DNA from: Azospira restricta
GTDB taxonomy: Bacteria > Pseudomonadota > Gammaproteobacteria > Burkholderiales > Rhodocyclaceae
Assembly: GCF_016858125.1 (NCBI RefSeq)
Contig: NZ_CP064781.1
Span: forward strand, 3,109,501-3,173,500
DNA: 64,000 nucleotides
Reading direction: 5' to 3'
Part shown: piece by piece, positions 11,569 through 19,010 of the stretch
Position numbering within the stretch: position 1 is the stretch's first letter
Layout: every line of letters starts with the position of its first letter
Translations under genes and position numbers: made by a program
Notes under the pieces: model-generated
What the model saw: the letters and a program-made list of their open reading frames with translations, nothing else
Database searches by the model: none
Told to the model about the DNA's origin: nothing

Positions 11569-11597
11569 TTGACACCCACCCCGACCGGGAATATGAT
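11569..11597 (+). promoter_or_regulatory. Sigma-70 promoter of mdh
   Basis: TTGACA (11569-11574) and TATGAT (11592-11597) are separated by exactly 17 bp, a near-consensus promoter about 100 bp before the mdh start. The operator-like repeats at 11515-11554 lie immediately upstream of its -35. Confidence 0.75.
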
Positions 11598-11699
11598 CCC
11601 CCGGCTTCAGCTGCGCACTGGCATTTCAAAGAAGGCAGAGGGCGCGAAGCCAAAGGTTTTCCGTTTTTTCTTGTTCATCGTTTTCAACAGGAGCGCAAC

Positions 11700-12686
11700 A
11701 TGTCCAAAGCCCCCATGCGTGTCGCCGTCACCGGCGCCGCCGGCCAAATCGGCTACAGCCTGCTTTTCCGCATCGCCTCGGGTGAAATGCTCGGCAAGGA
11801 TCAGCCGGTCATCCTCCAGCTGCTCGACCTGCCGCAGGCCCAGCAGGCCGTCAAGGGCGTGATGATGGAACTGGACGACTGCGCCTTCCCGCTGCTCGCC
11901 GGCATGGTCGCCACCGACGATCCGAACGTCGCCTTCAAGGACGCCGACGTCTGCCTGCTGGTCGGCGCCCGTCCGCGCACCAAGGGCATGGAGCGTGCCG
12001 ACCTCTTGACCGCCAACGGCGCCATCTTCACCGTCCAGGGCAAGGCCATCGCCGAGAACGCCAAGGAAGACGTCAAGGTGCTGGTCGTCGGCAACCCGTG
12101 CAACACCAACGCCTACATCGCCGCCGCCGCCGCCAAGAAGGTCGGCCGCACCAACCCGAACAACTACCACGGCATGCTCCGCCTCGACCACAACCGCGCC
12201 CTGTCGCAGTTGGCCGAGAAGACCGGCCGCCCGGTCTCGTCGCTGTCGAAGCTGGTCGTCTGGGGCAACCACTCGCCGACGATGTACGCCGACTACCGCA
12301 ACTGCGTGTCGAACGGCGACAACGTCAAGGCGCTGATCAACGACCACGCCTGGAACAACGACGTCTTCCTGCCGACCGTCGGCAAGCGCGGCGCCGCGAT
12401 CATCGAAGCGCGCGGCCTGTCGTCGGCCGCCTCGGCCGCCAACGCCGCGATCGACCACATCCGTGACTGGGTGCTCGGTTCCGACGACTGGGTCACGATG
12501 GGCGTCCCGTCGGACGGCTCCTACGGCATCCCGAAGGGCATCGTGTTCGGCTTCCCCTGCGAGTGCAAGGGCGGTTCGTTCAAGATCATCCAGGGTCTCG
12601 AGATCGACGCCTACAGCCAGGAGAAGATCGCCATCACCCTGAAGGAACTGACCGACGAAGCCGAAGCGGTCAAGGACATGCTGTAA
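11700..12686 (+). CDS. mdh: Malate dehydrogenase
   Basis: NAD-dependent interconversion of malate and oxaloacetate, completing the TCA step that feeds citrate synthase. The 328-residue protein is of the betaproteobacterial/cytosolic-like type: Rossmann motif [16 protein letters not shown], substrate arginines in [35 protein letters not shown] with Asp, and the catalytic His in [17 protein letters not shown] lies 6 bp before the ATG. It is transcribed alone, diverging from the GntR gene, and is closed by a strong terminator. Confidence 0.97.
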   Translation: MSKAPMRVAVTGAAGQIGYSLLFRIASGEMLGKDQPVILQLLDLPQAQQAVKGVMMELDDCAFPLLAGMVATDDPNVAFKDADVCLLVGARPRTKGMERADLLTANGAIFTVQGKAIAENAKEDVKVLVVGNPCNTNAYIAAAAAKKVGRTNPNNYHGMLRLDHNRALSQLAEKTGRPVSSLSKLVVWGNHSPTMYADYRNCVSNGDNVKALINDHAWNNDVFLPTVGKRGAAIIEARGLSSAASAANAAIDHIRDWVLGSDDWVTMGVPSDGSYGIPKGIVFGFPCECKGGSFKIIQGLEIDAYSQEKIAITLKELTDEAEAVKDML

Positions 12687-12705
12687 TCCGGCGCATTCCC
12701 GCCTG

Positions 12706-12732
12706 AAAGGCCGCGGCATGCCGCGGCCTTTT
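12706..12732 (+). terminator. mdh terminator
   Basis: A 12-bp perfect stem (12706-12717 with 12720-12731, 2-nt loop) with a T run at the end of the stem, 20 bp after the mdh stop. It is a classical intrinsic terminator. Confidence 0.9.
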
Positions 12733-12855
12733 TCTTTGCCCCCGCCCACCACGATCGGGCCGGCAACCGCAGGCTTCCTTGCCAAGCCCGGCAGCGCATG
12801 CCAGAGTAATACCATGCGTGACCGGAACGAAAAGATCGTGGACAACGGATTCACC

Positions 12856-14022
12856 ATGCGGCGGCGTGTGCTCGCCGCGCTCGCCGCGACGGCGCTGGCG
12901 ATGGCCCGTGCGCACGCGGCGCCCCCCGACCGCCCACCGCTGCGCATCGGCCTGTCGCTCGGCCTGACCGGCGTCTATGCCGCCGACAGCGAGATGATGG
13001 GCAAGGCCTATCGCCTCTGGGAGCAGGAGGTCAACACGCGCGGCGGCATCCTCGGCCGCCGCGTCGAGGTGCTGATCCGCGACGACCGCAGCGACATCGA
13101 CACCGCGCGCGCCATCTACGAGGACTACACGCAGCGCGGGCAGAGCGACCTGGTGATGGGCCCCTTCTCCAGCGCCATCACCGCCGCCGTCGCGCCGATC
13201 ATCGACCGCCATGGCTACCCGATGCTGGCGCCCGGCGGCGCCGCCGAAACGATGTGGCAGAAGGGCTACCGCAACCTGTTCGGCGTCATCCCGCCGGCCG
13301 GGCGCCACGCCATCGGCTTCCTCGCGCTGATCGCCGACGCCGGCATCGATGCGCTGGCGATCGTCCATGCCGACGATCCGTTCTCGACCGTGCTCGCCGA
13401 AGAGACACGCAAGTGGCTGCCGGAATACGGCATCCGGCTGACCTCGTTCGAGAAGGTCGCCAAGGGCCATCCCGACCTCGACGCCGCGGCGCAGGCGGCA
13501 CGCCGTTCGGGGGCGCGGGCGCTGCTGATGGCCGGCCACTTCGACGAGTCGGTCAACATGCGCCGCGCCTTGCGCCGCATCGGATGGACGCCGGCCGCCT
13601 ACTACGCCTCGGTCGGACCGGGGCTCGACAAGTACGGCAGCGTCCTCGGCGCCGCCGCCGAAGGCAGCTTCGCGACGACCACCTGGGAGCCGCACGAGAA
13701 GCTGCAACTGCCGGACGCCGACGACTTCCGCCGCGCCTTCCTGCGCCGCTGGGGCGAGTTGCCGAACTTCCTCGCCGCCCACGCCTACTCCGCCTGCCAG
13801 GTCCTGGAACGGGCGCTCATCCTCGCCGGCGGCTTCGACCGCGACAAGCTGCGCGACACCCTCTACCGCCTCGACATGAACGTGCTGATCGGGCGCTACG
13901 CGGTGGACCGGACCGGCCTGCAGACCAAGCGCTTCCCGCTCGTCGTGCAATGGCAGCGCGGCCGCCGCGAGATCGTGTGGCCGCCCGAGCTCGCCACCGC
14001 GCCGGCGCGGCTGGGACGCTAG
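12856..14022 (+). CDS. Periplasmic branched-chain-amino-acid-type binding protein
   Basis: Secreted type I periplasmic binding protein (LivJ-like, Peripla_BP_6). A signal peptide (MRRRVLAALAATALAMA, then ARAHA) is followed by PLRIGLSLGLTGVYAADSE, the typical first strand and ligand loop, and GGILGRRVEVLIRDDRSD. The ligand is unknown. No permease or ATPase genes follow; instead a histidine kinase starts 10 bp downstream, so this protein probably feeds ligand information to that kinase rather than to a transporter. The start at 12856 gives a compact signal peptide; an in-frame ATG at 12814 is an alternative. Confidence 0.85.
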   Translation: MRRRVLAALAATALAMARAHAAPPDRPPLRIGLSLGLTGVYAADSEMMGKAYRLWEQEVNTRGGILGRRVEVLIRDDRSDIDTARAIYEDYTQRGQSDLVMGPFSSAITAAVAPIIDRHGYPMLAPGGAAETMWQKGYRNLFGVIPPAGRHAIGFLALIADAGIDALAIVHADDPFSTVLAEETRKWLPEYGIRLTSFEKVAKGHPDLDAAAQAARRSGARALLMAGHFDESVNMRRALRRIGWTPAAYYASVGPGLDKYGSVLGAAAEGSFATTTWEPHEKLQLPDADDFRRAFLRRWGELPNFLAAHAYSACQVLERALILAGGFDRDKLRDTLYRLDMNVLIGRYAVDRTGLQTKRFPLVVQWQRGRREIVWPPELATAPARLGR

Positions 14023-14032
14023 GACGGCCGCC

Positions 14033-15676
14033 GTGAGCTGGCACCGCCGCCTCGCCATCCGCCTGCTGCTGCCGATCATCGGCTTCACGCTGCTGTTCGG
14101 CGCCGCCGTCTTCGCCTTCGTCGCCTACGCCACCTACCGCTTCGTCGACGAACAGGCGGAAAGCAGCCTGCGCTGGCGCGCCTACGCGCTGCGCCAGATC
14201 ATCGACGACCAGGAGGACGAGCTGCAACGCACCGGCCAGGCCGGCAACCCGAGCGCCCGCCGCGACCGCAAAGTGAATGCGATGGTCGCGCTCGAGGACT
14301 TCGCCCGCGCCAACGGCCTGCGCGTCGCCGTCCGCGACGAAGCGGCGCAGCGCCTCTCCGCCTTCGGCGAGCTGCCGGTCGACATTCCGCCGGACGACGG
14401 CGGCAACCTCGACCGCATCGCCCGCTTCGACGCCGACGGGCACCGTTATCACGCGCTCAGCTTCACCTTCGAGCCGTGGCAGTGGCGGATCACCGTGATC
14501 GAGGACAACGCCCGCTACGCCGAGCTGCGCGCCGAGCTGACGCGCGCCGCGTGGGTTGCCGGCGGCGCGCTGACCGGCGCCACCTTCCTCTTCATGCTGT
14601 TCCTCGGCGCGATCACCAGAAAGCCGATCGATGCCATCGTCGGCGACCTCAAGGCCGGACAGGCGCCGCGCTACCGCGGCATCGCCGAATTCGAGTTCAT
14701 GAGCGACTCGATCGGCGACATGATGCGCGCGCTGCAGGAGAAGAACGCCGCCATCGCGCGCTACCGCGACCACCTGGAAGCGCTGGTGGCCGAGCGCACG
14801 GCCGAGCTGTCGCGCGCCAACGAGGCGCTGCGCGAGACCAACCGCGAGCTCGAGACCACCCACGAGCAGCTGCTGCATTCGGAGAAGATGGCCTCGGTCG
14901 GCCAGCTCGCCGCCGGCGTCGCGCACGAGATCAACAACCCGGTCGGCTTCGTCAACTCCAACATGGCCGTGCTCGCCGAGTACCTGCAGAGCCTGCTGCA
15001 GCTGATCGAAACCTACGAGCGCCATGCGGTGCCGCGCCCGGACGACGCGGCGGCCGCCGGCGTGATCGAGGCGACGCGGCACAGGATCGACATCGACTAC
15101 CTGAAGAGCGACGCCGCGGCGCTGCTCGCCGAGTCGCGCGACGGGCTCGACCGGGTCAAGCGCATCGTGCAGGACCTCAAGGAGTTCTCCCACGTCGGCG
15201 GCAAGGACTGGCAGCGCGCCGACGTCCACCGCACCCTCGACAGCACGCTCAACGTGGTGTGGAACGAACTGAAGTACAAGGCGCAGGTGGTCAAGGACTA
15301 CGGCGAGCTGCCGGAGATCGAATGCCTGCCGTCGGAACTCAGCCAGGTGTTCATGAACATGCTGGTCAATGCCGGGCACGCCATCGCCGGCAACGGCGTC
15401 ATCACCATCCGCACCGGCCGCGAGGGCGAGCAGGTCTGGGTCGAGTTCGCCGACACCGGCGGCGGCATCGCCCCCGAGCACCTGCCGAAGATCTTCGACC
15501 CCTTCTTCACCACCAAGCCGGTCGGCCAGGGCACCGGCCTCGGCCTCTCCCTCTCCTACGGCATCGTCCGCAAGCACAACGGCCGCATCGAGGTCGACAG
15601 CGAAGTCGGGCGCGGCACCTGTTTCCGCATCTGGCTGCCGATCGACCAGCCGCAGGCCGGCGCCGTCGCTCAGTGA
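14033..15676 (+). CDS. Sensor histidine kinase, partner of the upstream binding protein
   Basis: The 547-residue membrane kinase has transmembrane helices at about 9-33 and 172-195 flanking a periplasmic sensor region, and a short HAMP-like segment. A coiled coil ([20 protein letters not shown]) follows. HisKA has the phosphorylated H298 in [12 protein letters not shown], and the HATPase domain has [20 protein letters not shown] and [13 protein letters not shown]. This is the NtrB/DctB-like architecture. The GTG start at 14033 has AGGA 8 bp upstream and lies 10 bp after the binding-protein gene, so the two are an operon. No response regulator is adjacent, so the target is unknown. Confidence 0.88.
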   Translation: MSWHRRLAIRLLLPIIGFTLLFGAAVFAFVAYATYRFVDEQAESSLRWRAYALRQIIDDQEDELQRTGQAGNPSARRDRKVNAMVALEDFARANGLRVAVRDEAAQRLSAFGELPVDIPPDDGGNLDRIARFDADGHRYHALSFTFEPWQWRITVIEDNARYAELRAELTRAAWVAGGALTGATFLFMLFLGAITRKPIDAIVGDLKAGQAPRYRGIAEFEFMSDSIGDMMRALQEKNAAIARYRDHLEALVAERTAELSRANEALRETNRELETTHEQLLHSEKMASVGQLAAGVAHEINNPVGFVNSNMAVLAEYLQSLLQLIETYERHAVPRPDDAAAAGVIEATRHRIDIDYLKSDAAALLAESRDGLDRVKRIVQDLKEFSHVGGKDWQRADVHRTLDSTLNVVWNELKYKAQVVKDYGELPEIECLPSELSQVFMNMLVNAGHAIAGNGVITIRTGREGEQVWVEFADTGGGIAPEHLPKIFDPFFTTKPVGQGTGLGLSLSYGIVRKHNGRIEVDSEVGRGTCFRIWLPIDQPQAGAVAQ

Positions 15677-16227
15677 GCGCCGCGCGCCGGCAGCATCCGC
15701 GCCAGCACGCCATCGCGACGCACGAACCGGTGCCACAGCGCCGCCCCGACGTGCGCGGCGACGAGCGCGATCATCAGGTTGCCGGCGGTCTCGTGCAACC
15801 GCTTCGCGGTCTTCGCCGCCGCCTTGCTGCCCTCGGCCCACAGCGGCAGCTCCCAGCCGAACAGGCTGACCGGCTTGCCGGCGGCGACCAGCACCGCCAG
15901 CCCGCTCAGCGGCAGCGCCAGCAGCAGCAGGTAGAGCACGCCGTGCGCGGCGGCGGCCAGCCGCGCCTGCCGGCTGCCGCGCGGCGCCGCGGGTTCCGGG
16001 CGCCGGCCGGCAGCGCGCCAGGCGATCCGGCAACAGGTCGCCAGCAGCACCAGCACGCCGAGCTGGAAGTGCCACAGCTTGACGCCGTCGCGCAGCGCAT
16101 CGCCGCGCGGGAACCAGCCCTTGACCTCGATCAGTGCGATCGCCGCCAGCACCAGCAGCGCGGACAGCCAGTGCAGGCCGATCGCGACCCGATCGTAGCG
16201 CGCGGCATCGGCGCGTATCGTGCTCAT
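15670..16227 (-). CDS. Cytochrome b561
   Basis: Membrane dihaem cytochrome of the CybB type, about 185 residues with four hydrophobic helices. Haem-ligand histidines are visible in IGLHWLSALLVL (helix I), KLWHFQLGVLVL (helix II), AAHGVLYLLLLALP (helix III) and LHETAGNLMIALVAAHVGAALWH (helix IV). Such proteins shuttle electrons between quinol and periplasmic or superoxide targets. The start at 16227 has GGGAG 6 bp upstream. Its end overlaps the end of the convergent histidine kinase by 7 bp. Confidence 0.9.
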   Translation of the reverse strand: MSTIRADAARYDRVAIGLHWLSALLVLAAIALIEVKGWFPRGDALRDGVKLWHFQLGVLVLLATCCRIAWRAAGRRPEPAAPRGSRQARLAAAAHGVLYLLLLALPLSGLAVLVAAGKPVSLFGWELPLWAEGSKAAAKTAKRLHETAGNLMIALVAAHVGAALWHRFVRRDGVLARMLPARGAH

Positions 16228-16338
16228 CGCATGCTCCCGAAATATGAACCGGTGCGCATTCTCATGCCGCCCGCTTAACACGGCCTTAAGCGCCGGCGCG
16301 CGCTAAAATGGCCGCCTTCCCATCATCGCGCCCACGCC

Positions 16339-17325
16339 ATGCCCGCACGCCCCCCCAGCGCCGTCCTCTTCGCCGGCGAGAAGCCCTTCCCGATCCTGCC
16401 CGCCGTCGACCACTACGCCGGCGCCGAGAAGCTGATGAAGAAGGCGATGCAGCTGCAGCGCGAACTGGGGCCGATCTTCGACATCACCTGCGACTGCGAG
16501 GACGGCGCCCGCGCCGGCGCCGAGCGCGAGCACGCCGAGATGTGCGCCGAGCTGATCATGGGCGCCGACAACGCCTTCGGCCGCGTCGCCGCGCGCATCC
16601 ACGACGTCACGCACGCGCACTGGCGCGCAGACCTGGAGATCCTCGTCGGCCGCGCCGGCAGCCGCCTGCCCTTCGTCACGCTGCCGAAGCCGCAAAGCGC
16701 CGCCGACGTGGCGACGCAGATCGCCGCGTTGCGCGAAGTCGAGCGTGCCGCCGGCATCGCGCGCGAGATCCCGGTGCACGTGCTGATCGAGACGCACGGC
16801 GCGCTGCGCGAGGTGTGGCAGATCGCCGCGCTGCCCGGCGTCGAGTCGCTCGACTTCGGGCTGATGGACTTCGTCTCCGGCCACCACGGCGCGATCCCCG
16901 GCAGCGCGATGAAGAGCCCCGGCCAGTTCGACCACCCGCTCGTCGCCCGCGCCAAGTGCGAGATCGCCGCCGCGGCGCTGGCCAACGGCGTCGTGCCGTC
17001 GCACAACGTCACCACCGAACTCGCCGACCTCGACCTGATCCGCGCCGACGCGCGCCGCGCGCGGCAGGAGTTCGGCTACCTGCGCATGTGGAGCATCCAC
17101 CCCAACCAGATCGTGCCGATCGTCGAGGCGATGCGCCCCGACTTCTCCGAAGTGCAGGCCGCCGCCGAAATCCTCACCGCCGCGCAGGACGCCGACTGGG
17201 GGCCGATCCGCCACGACGGCAAGCTGCACGACCGCGCCTCCTACCGCTACTACTGGGAGCTGCTGCAGCGGGCGCGCGCCACCGGCGCCGCGCTGCCCGA
17301 CGACGCGCTTCGCCGCTTCTTCTGA
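16339..17325 (+). CDS. CitE-like CoA-ester lyase (HpcH/HpaI aldolase family)
   Basis: A 328-residue Mg-dependent lyase of the CitE/malyl-CoA/citramalyl-CoA lyase superfamily. Signature parts are FDITCDCEDGARAG (acidic metal-site region), PFVTLPKPQSAADV, VHVLIETHGALREV (catalytic Glu) and LDFGLMDFVSGHHG. It stands alone, not beside citD or citF, so it is not a citrate lyase subunit. Malyl-CoA or citramalyl-CoA cleavage is more likely. It ends 12 bp before the convergent porin terminator. Confidence 0.85.
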   Translation: MPARPPSAVLFAGEKPFPILPAVDHYAGAEKLMKKAMQLQRELGPIFDITCDCEDGARAGAEREHAEMCAELIMGADNAFGRVAARIHDVTHAHWRADLEILVGRAGSRLPFVTLPKPQSAADVATQIAALREVERAAGIAREIPVHVLIETHGALREVWQIAALPGVESLDFGLMDFVSGHHGAIPGSAMKSPGQFDHPLVARAKCEIAAAALANGVVPSHNVTTELADLDLIRADARRARQEFGYLRMWSIHPNQIVPIVEAMRPDFSEVQAAAEILTAAQDADWGPIRHDGKLHDRASYRYYWELLQRARATGAALPDDALRRFF

Positions 17326-17337
17326 GCCCGCCACGAT

Positions 17338-17363
17338 AAAAAAGGGCGCCGCGAACGGCGCCC
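17338..17363 (-). terminator. Porin terminator
   Basis: An 8-bp GC stem (17344-17351 with 17356-17363, CGAA loop) is followed on the minus strand by six Ts. It lies 47 bp after the porin stop and just behind the CitE-like gene. Confidence 0.9.
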
Positions 17364-17409
17364 CAAGGCAGCACGAGGGAAGCCGCCCTCGCGGGCGGCG
17401 GGAACGCGC

Positions 17410-18648
17410 TTAGAAGAAGATGATGCCGCCCAGCGAGATGGTGCGGTTCTTCGCGTCGAAGTTGCTGTCGCCGACGTTGCTGACCTTCTCCTGGTTGAAC
17501 TCGCCGACCAGCGTGATGAACTTGTTCAGCGAGTGATAGACGCCGATCGTGTAGGCGCGGTTCTTGATCTCGTTCAGCGAGCTCTGCGCGCCGGCGCCGC
17601 CGGTGATGCCGACGAAGCCGTTCTTGTCCTTGTTCTGGCCGTAGTTCAGGCCGACCTTGGTGTCGCCGAACTTGTACGTGCCCTGCAGGAAGTAGCCGCG
17701 CGAGTCGGTCTTGTCGCCGGCGCCGTCGCTGCCGCCGAGGAACTGCGCGCCGACCGTCGACAGGCCGAGACCGCGGCCGGTGAAGGCGTAGGCCAGCGCC
17801 TCGAAGTTGCCGATGCCGATCTTGCCGCCGAGCTCGTAGCCGGTGGCCGAGTGATCCTCGTTGCCGACGCAGGCGCCGCTGGTCGAGCAGCTGGTGCTCT
17901 GCGTCACCAGGCCGGTCCACACCTTGCCGGGGGTCGAGCCCTTCCAGTCGTACGAAGCCATCGCCTGGAAGCCGGGCGACTTGGTCTCGTCGCCGGCGAA
18001 CTTGGCCGGCTGGAAGATGCCGGCGGCGGCCTGGAAGCCGCCCATCATCGGCGTCGTGTAGGTGATCTGCGGCTGGAAGCCGGTGTACATGTAGCCGTGG
18101 CCGATCATGCCGAAGGTGGTGTTGTACGGGATGCCGGCGTTGCTGGTGCCGCCGACGCCGAGCAGCGTCATGTCGTTGAGGATCACGTTCTGCCCGAAGA
18201 GGCCGATGTCGCGGCCGAACTTCAGCGAGCCCCAGTCCTTGTTGCCGAACTGGAAGTACACGTTACGCGTGTCGATCTGGCTGAAGGCGTCGCTGTCGCC
18301 GGTGCCGCCGGGGTCGCCGATCGGCAGGCCGACCACGTTCGAGTTGTTGTTGATGCCCGGCGCGAAGCTGAAGTGCGCCTTGATGTCCTGGCCCTTGGCC
18401 TGCGTCGTCATCACGAAGTTGATCCAGCCCGGCAGCAGGCCGTTGGTCAGCGCGCTGTTGTTGGTCGTCGTCGAGGCGCCGGTGCTGATGTTGGTCAGCT
18501 TCGCCTGGCGATTGACGTAGTAGCCGTTGATCGTGCCGTTGATATCCATCGTGATGTCGTTGTGGGTGAAGCTCACGGCATGGCTGCTGGCGCTGCCGCA
18601 GGCAGCGATGGCGAGCAGCAGCGGACGGACGGACATTTGTTTCTTCAT
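17410..18648 (-). CDS. Gram-negative general porin
   Basis: A 412-residue outer-membrane beta-barrel of the neisserial/burkholderial porin type. A signal peptide (MKKQMSVRPLLLAIAACGSA) is followed by HAVSFTHNDITMDINGTING. Aromatic strand motifs such as SRGYFLQGTYKFGDTKVGL follow, and it ends in the terminal Phe (SLGGIIFF) required for barrel assembly. It is unusually rich in Gly and Asn with a Cys pair in an extracellular loop (STSCSTSGACVGN). The start at 18648 has GGAG 7 bp upstream. It has its own terminator. Upstream lie a sigma-54-like promoter and a motif shared with the pqqB upstream region, so it may belong to the alcohol/PQQ regulon. Confidence 0.92.
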   Translation of the reverse strand: MKKQMSVRPLLLAIAACGSASSHAVSFTHNDITMDINGTINGYYVNRQAKLTNISTGASTTTNNSALTNGLLPGWINFVMTTQAKGQDIKAHFSFAPGINNNSNVVGLPIGDPGGTGDSDAFSQIDTRNVYFQFGNKDWGSLKFGRDIGLFGQNVILNDMTLLGVGGTSNAGIPYNTTFGMIGHGYMYTGFQPQITYTTPMMGGFQAAAGIFQPAKFAGDETKSPGFQAMASYDWKGSTPGKVWTGLVTQSTSCSTSGACVGNEDHSATGYELGGKIGIGNFEALAYAFTGRGLGLSTVGAQFLGGSDGAGDKTDSRGYFLQGTYKFGDTKVGLNYGQNKDKNGFVGITGGAGAQSSLNEIKNRAYTIGVYHSLNKFITLVGEFNQEKVSNVGDSNFDAKNRTISLGGIIFF

Positions 18649-18761
18649 GAATTGTCTCCAGATGTCGATAAGGCGATTCCCGCCGGCGCATCTCGAAATC
18701 GGCGCCGGACCTCCCCCGCAGTCGCCGGCGGATTGCCGACGCTGAGGCGTGCCAGATCGAT

Positions 18762-18777
18762 TGCGAGGCATGTGCCA
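18762..18777 (-). promoter_or_regulatory. Sigma-54-like promoter upstream of porin
   Basis: Minus strand reads TGGCAC-N5-TCGCA with GG and GC separated by exactly 10 bp; the only deviation from TGGCAC-N5-TTGCA is one base in the -12 box. It lies 114 bp before the porin start. The surrounding gene-free stretch 18649-19010 holds this site, the inverted repeat at 18879 and the terminator at 18953; no gene is supported there. Confidence 0.45.
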
Positions 18778-18878
18778 GCCGCTGCGAGGCGCCGCCTGGA
18801 AGCCCGGAAAGCCGCACGGCACAAGGGTTTCAGGACAACATCCGGGACACGCCGACGACCGGCGGCGCGCCGCGCAGC

Positions 18879-18900
18879 GTCCAGAAACTGGACAGTCGGC
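18879..18900 (-). promoter_or_regulatory. Activator-site candidate upstream of porin, shared with pqq region
   Basis: Plus-strand GTCCA-N7-GACAGTCGGC. The first part is a perfect inverted repeat GTCCAG-AAA-CTGGAC. It is about 100 bp upstream of the sigma-54-like promoter, a usual enhancer distance. The same GTCCA-N7-GACAGTCG arrangement occurs at 23542-23563. Confidence 0.5.
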
Positions 18901-18952
18901 TGCGCCGCTGAGCCAGAACGCAACAGGCGCGACGGGAGGCCCGCAGCAAATG

Positions 18953-18976
18953 AAAAAGCCCCGCGACGGCGGGGCT
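18953..18976 (-). terminator. Terminator of the pqqBCAD-pqqU operon
   Basis: An 8-bp stem (18957-18964 with 18969-18976, GACG loop) followed on the minus strand by five Ts, 35 bp after the receptor stop. Confidence 0.88.
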
Positions 18977-19010
18977 CCGGGGAGGGGACGCCGGCGGCCG
19001 CCGGCGGCGT

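Noticed and set aside
18645-18923. Small minus-strand frame upstream of the porin
   Set aside because: Arg/Ala-rich without conserved sequence; the interval is better explained by promoter elements.
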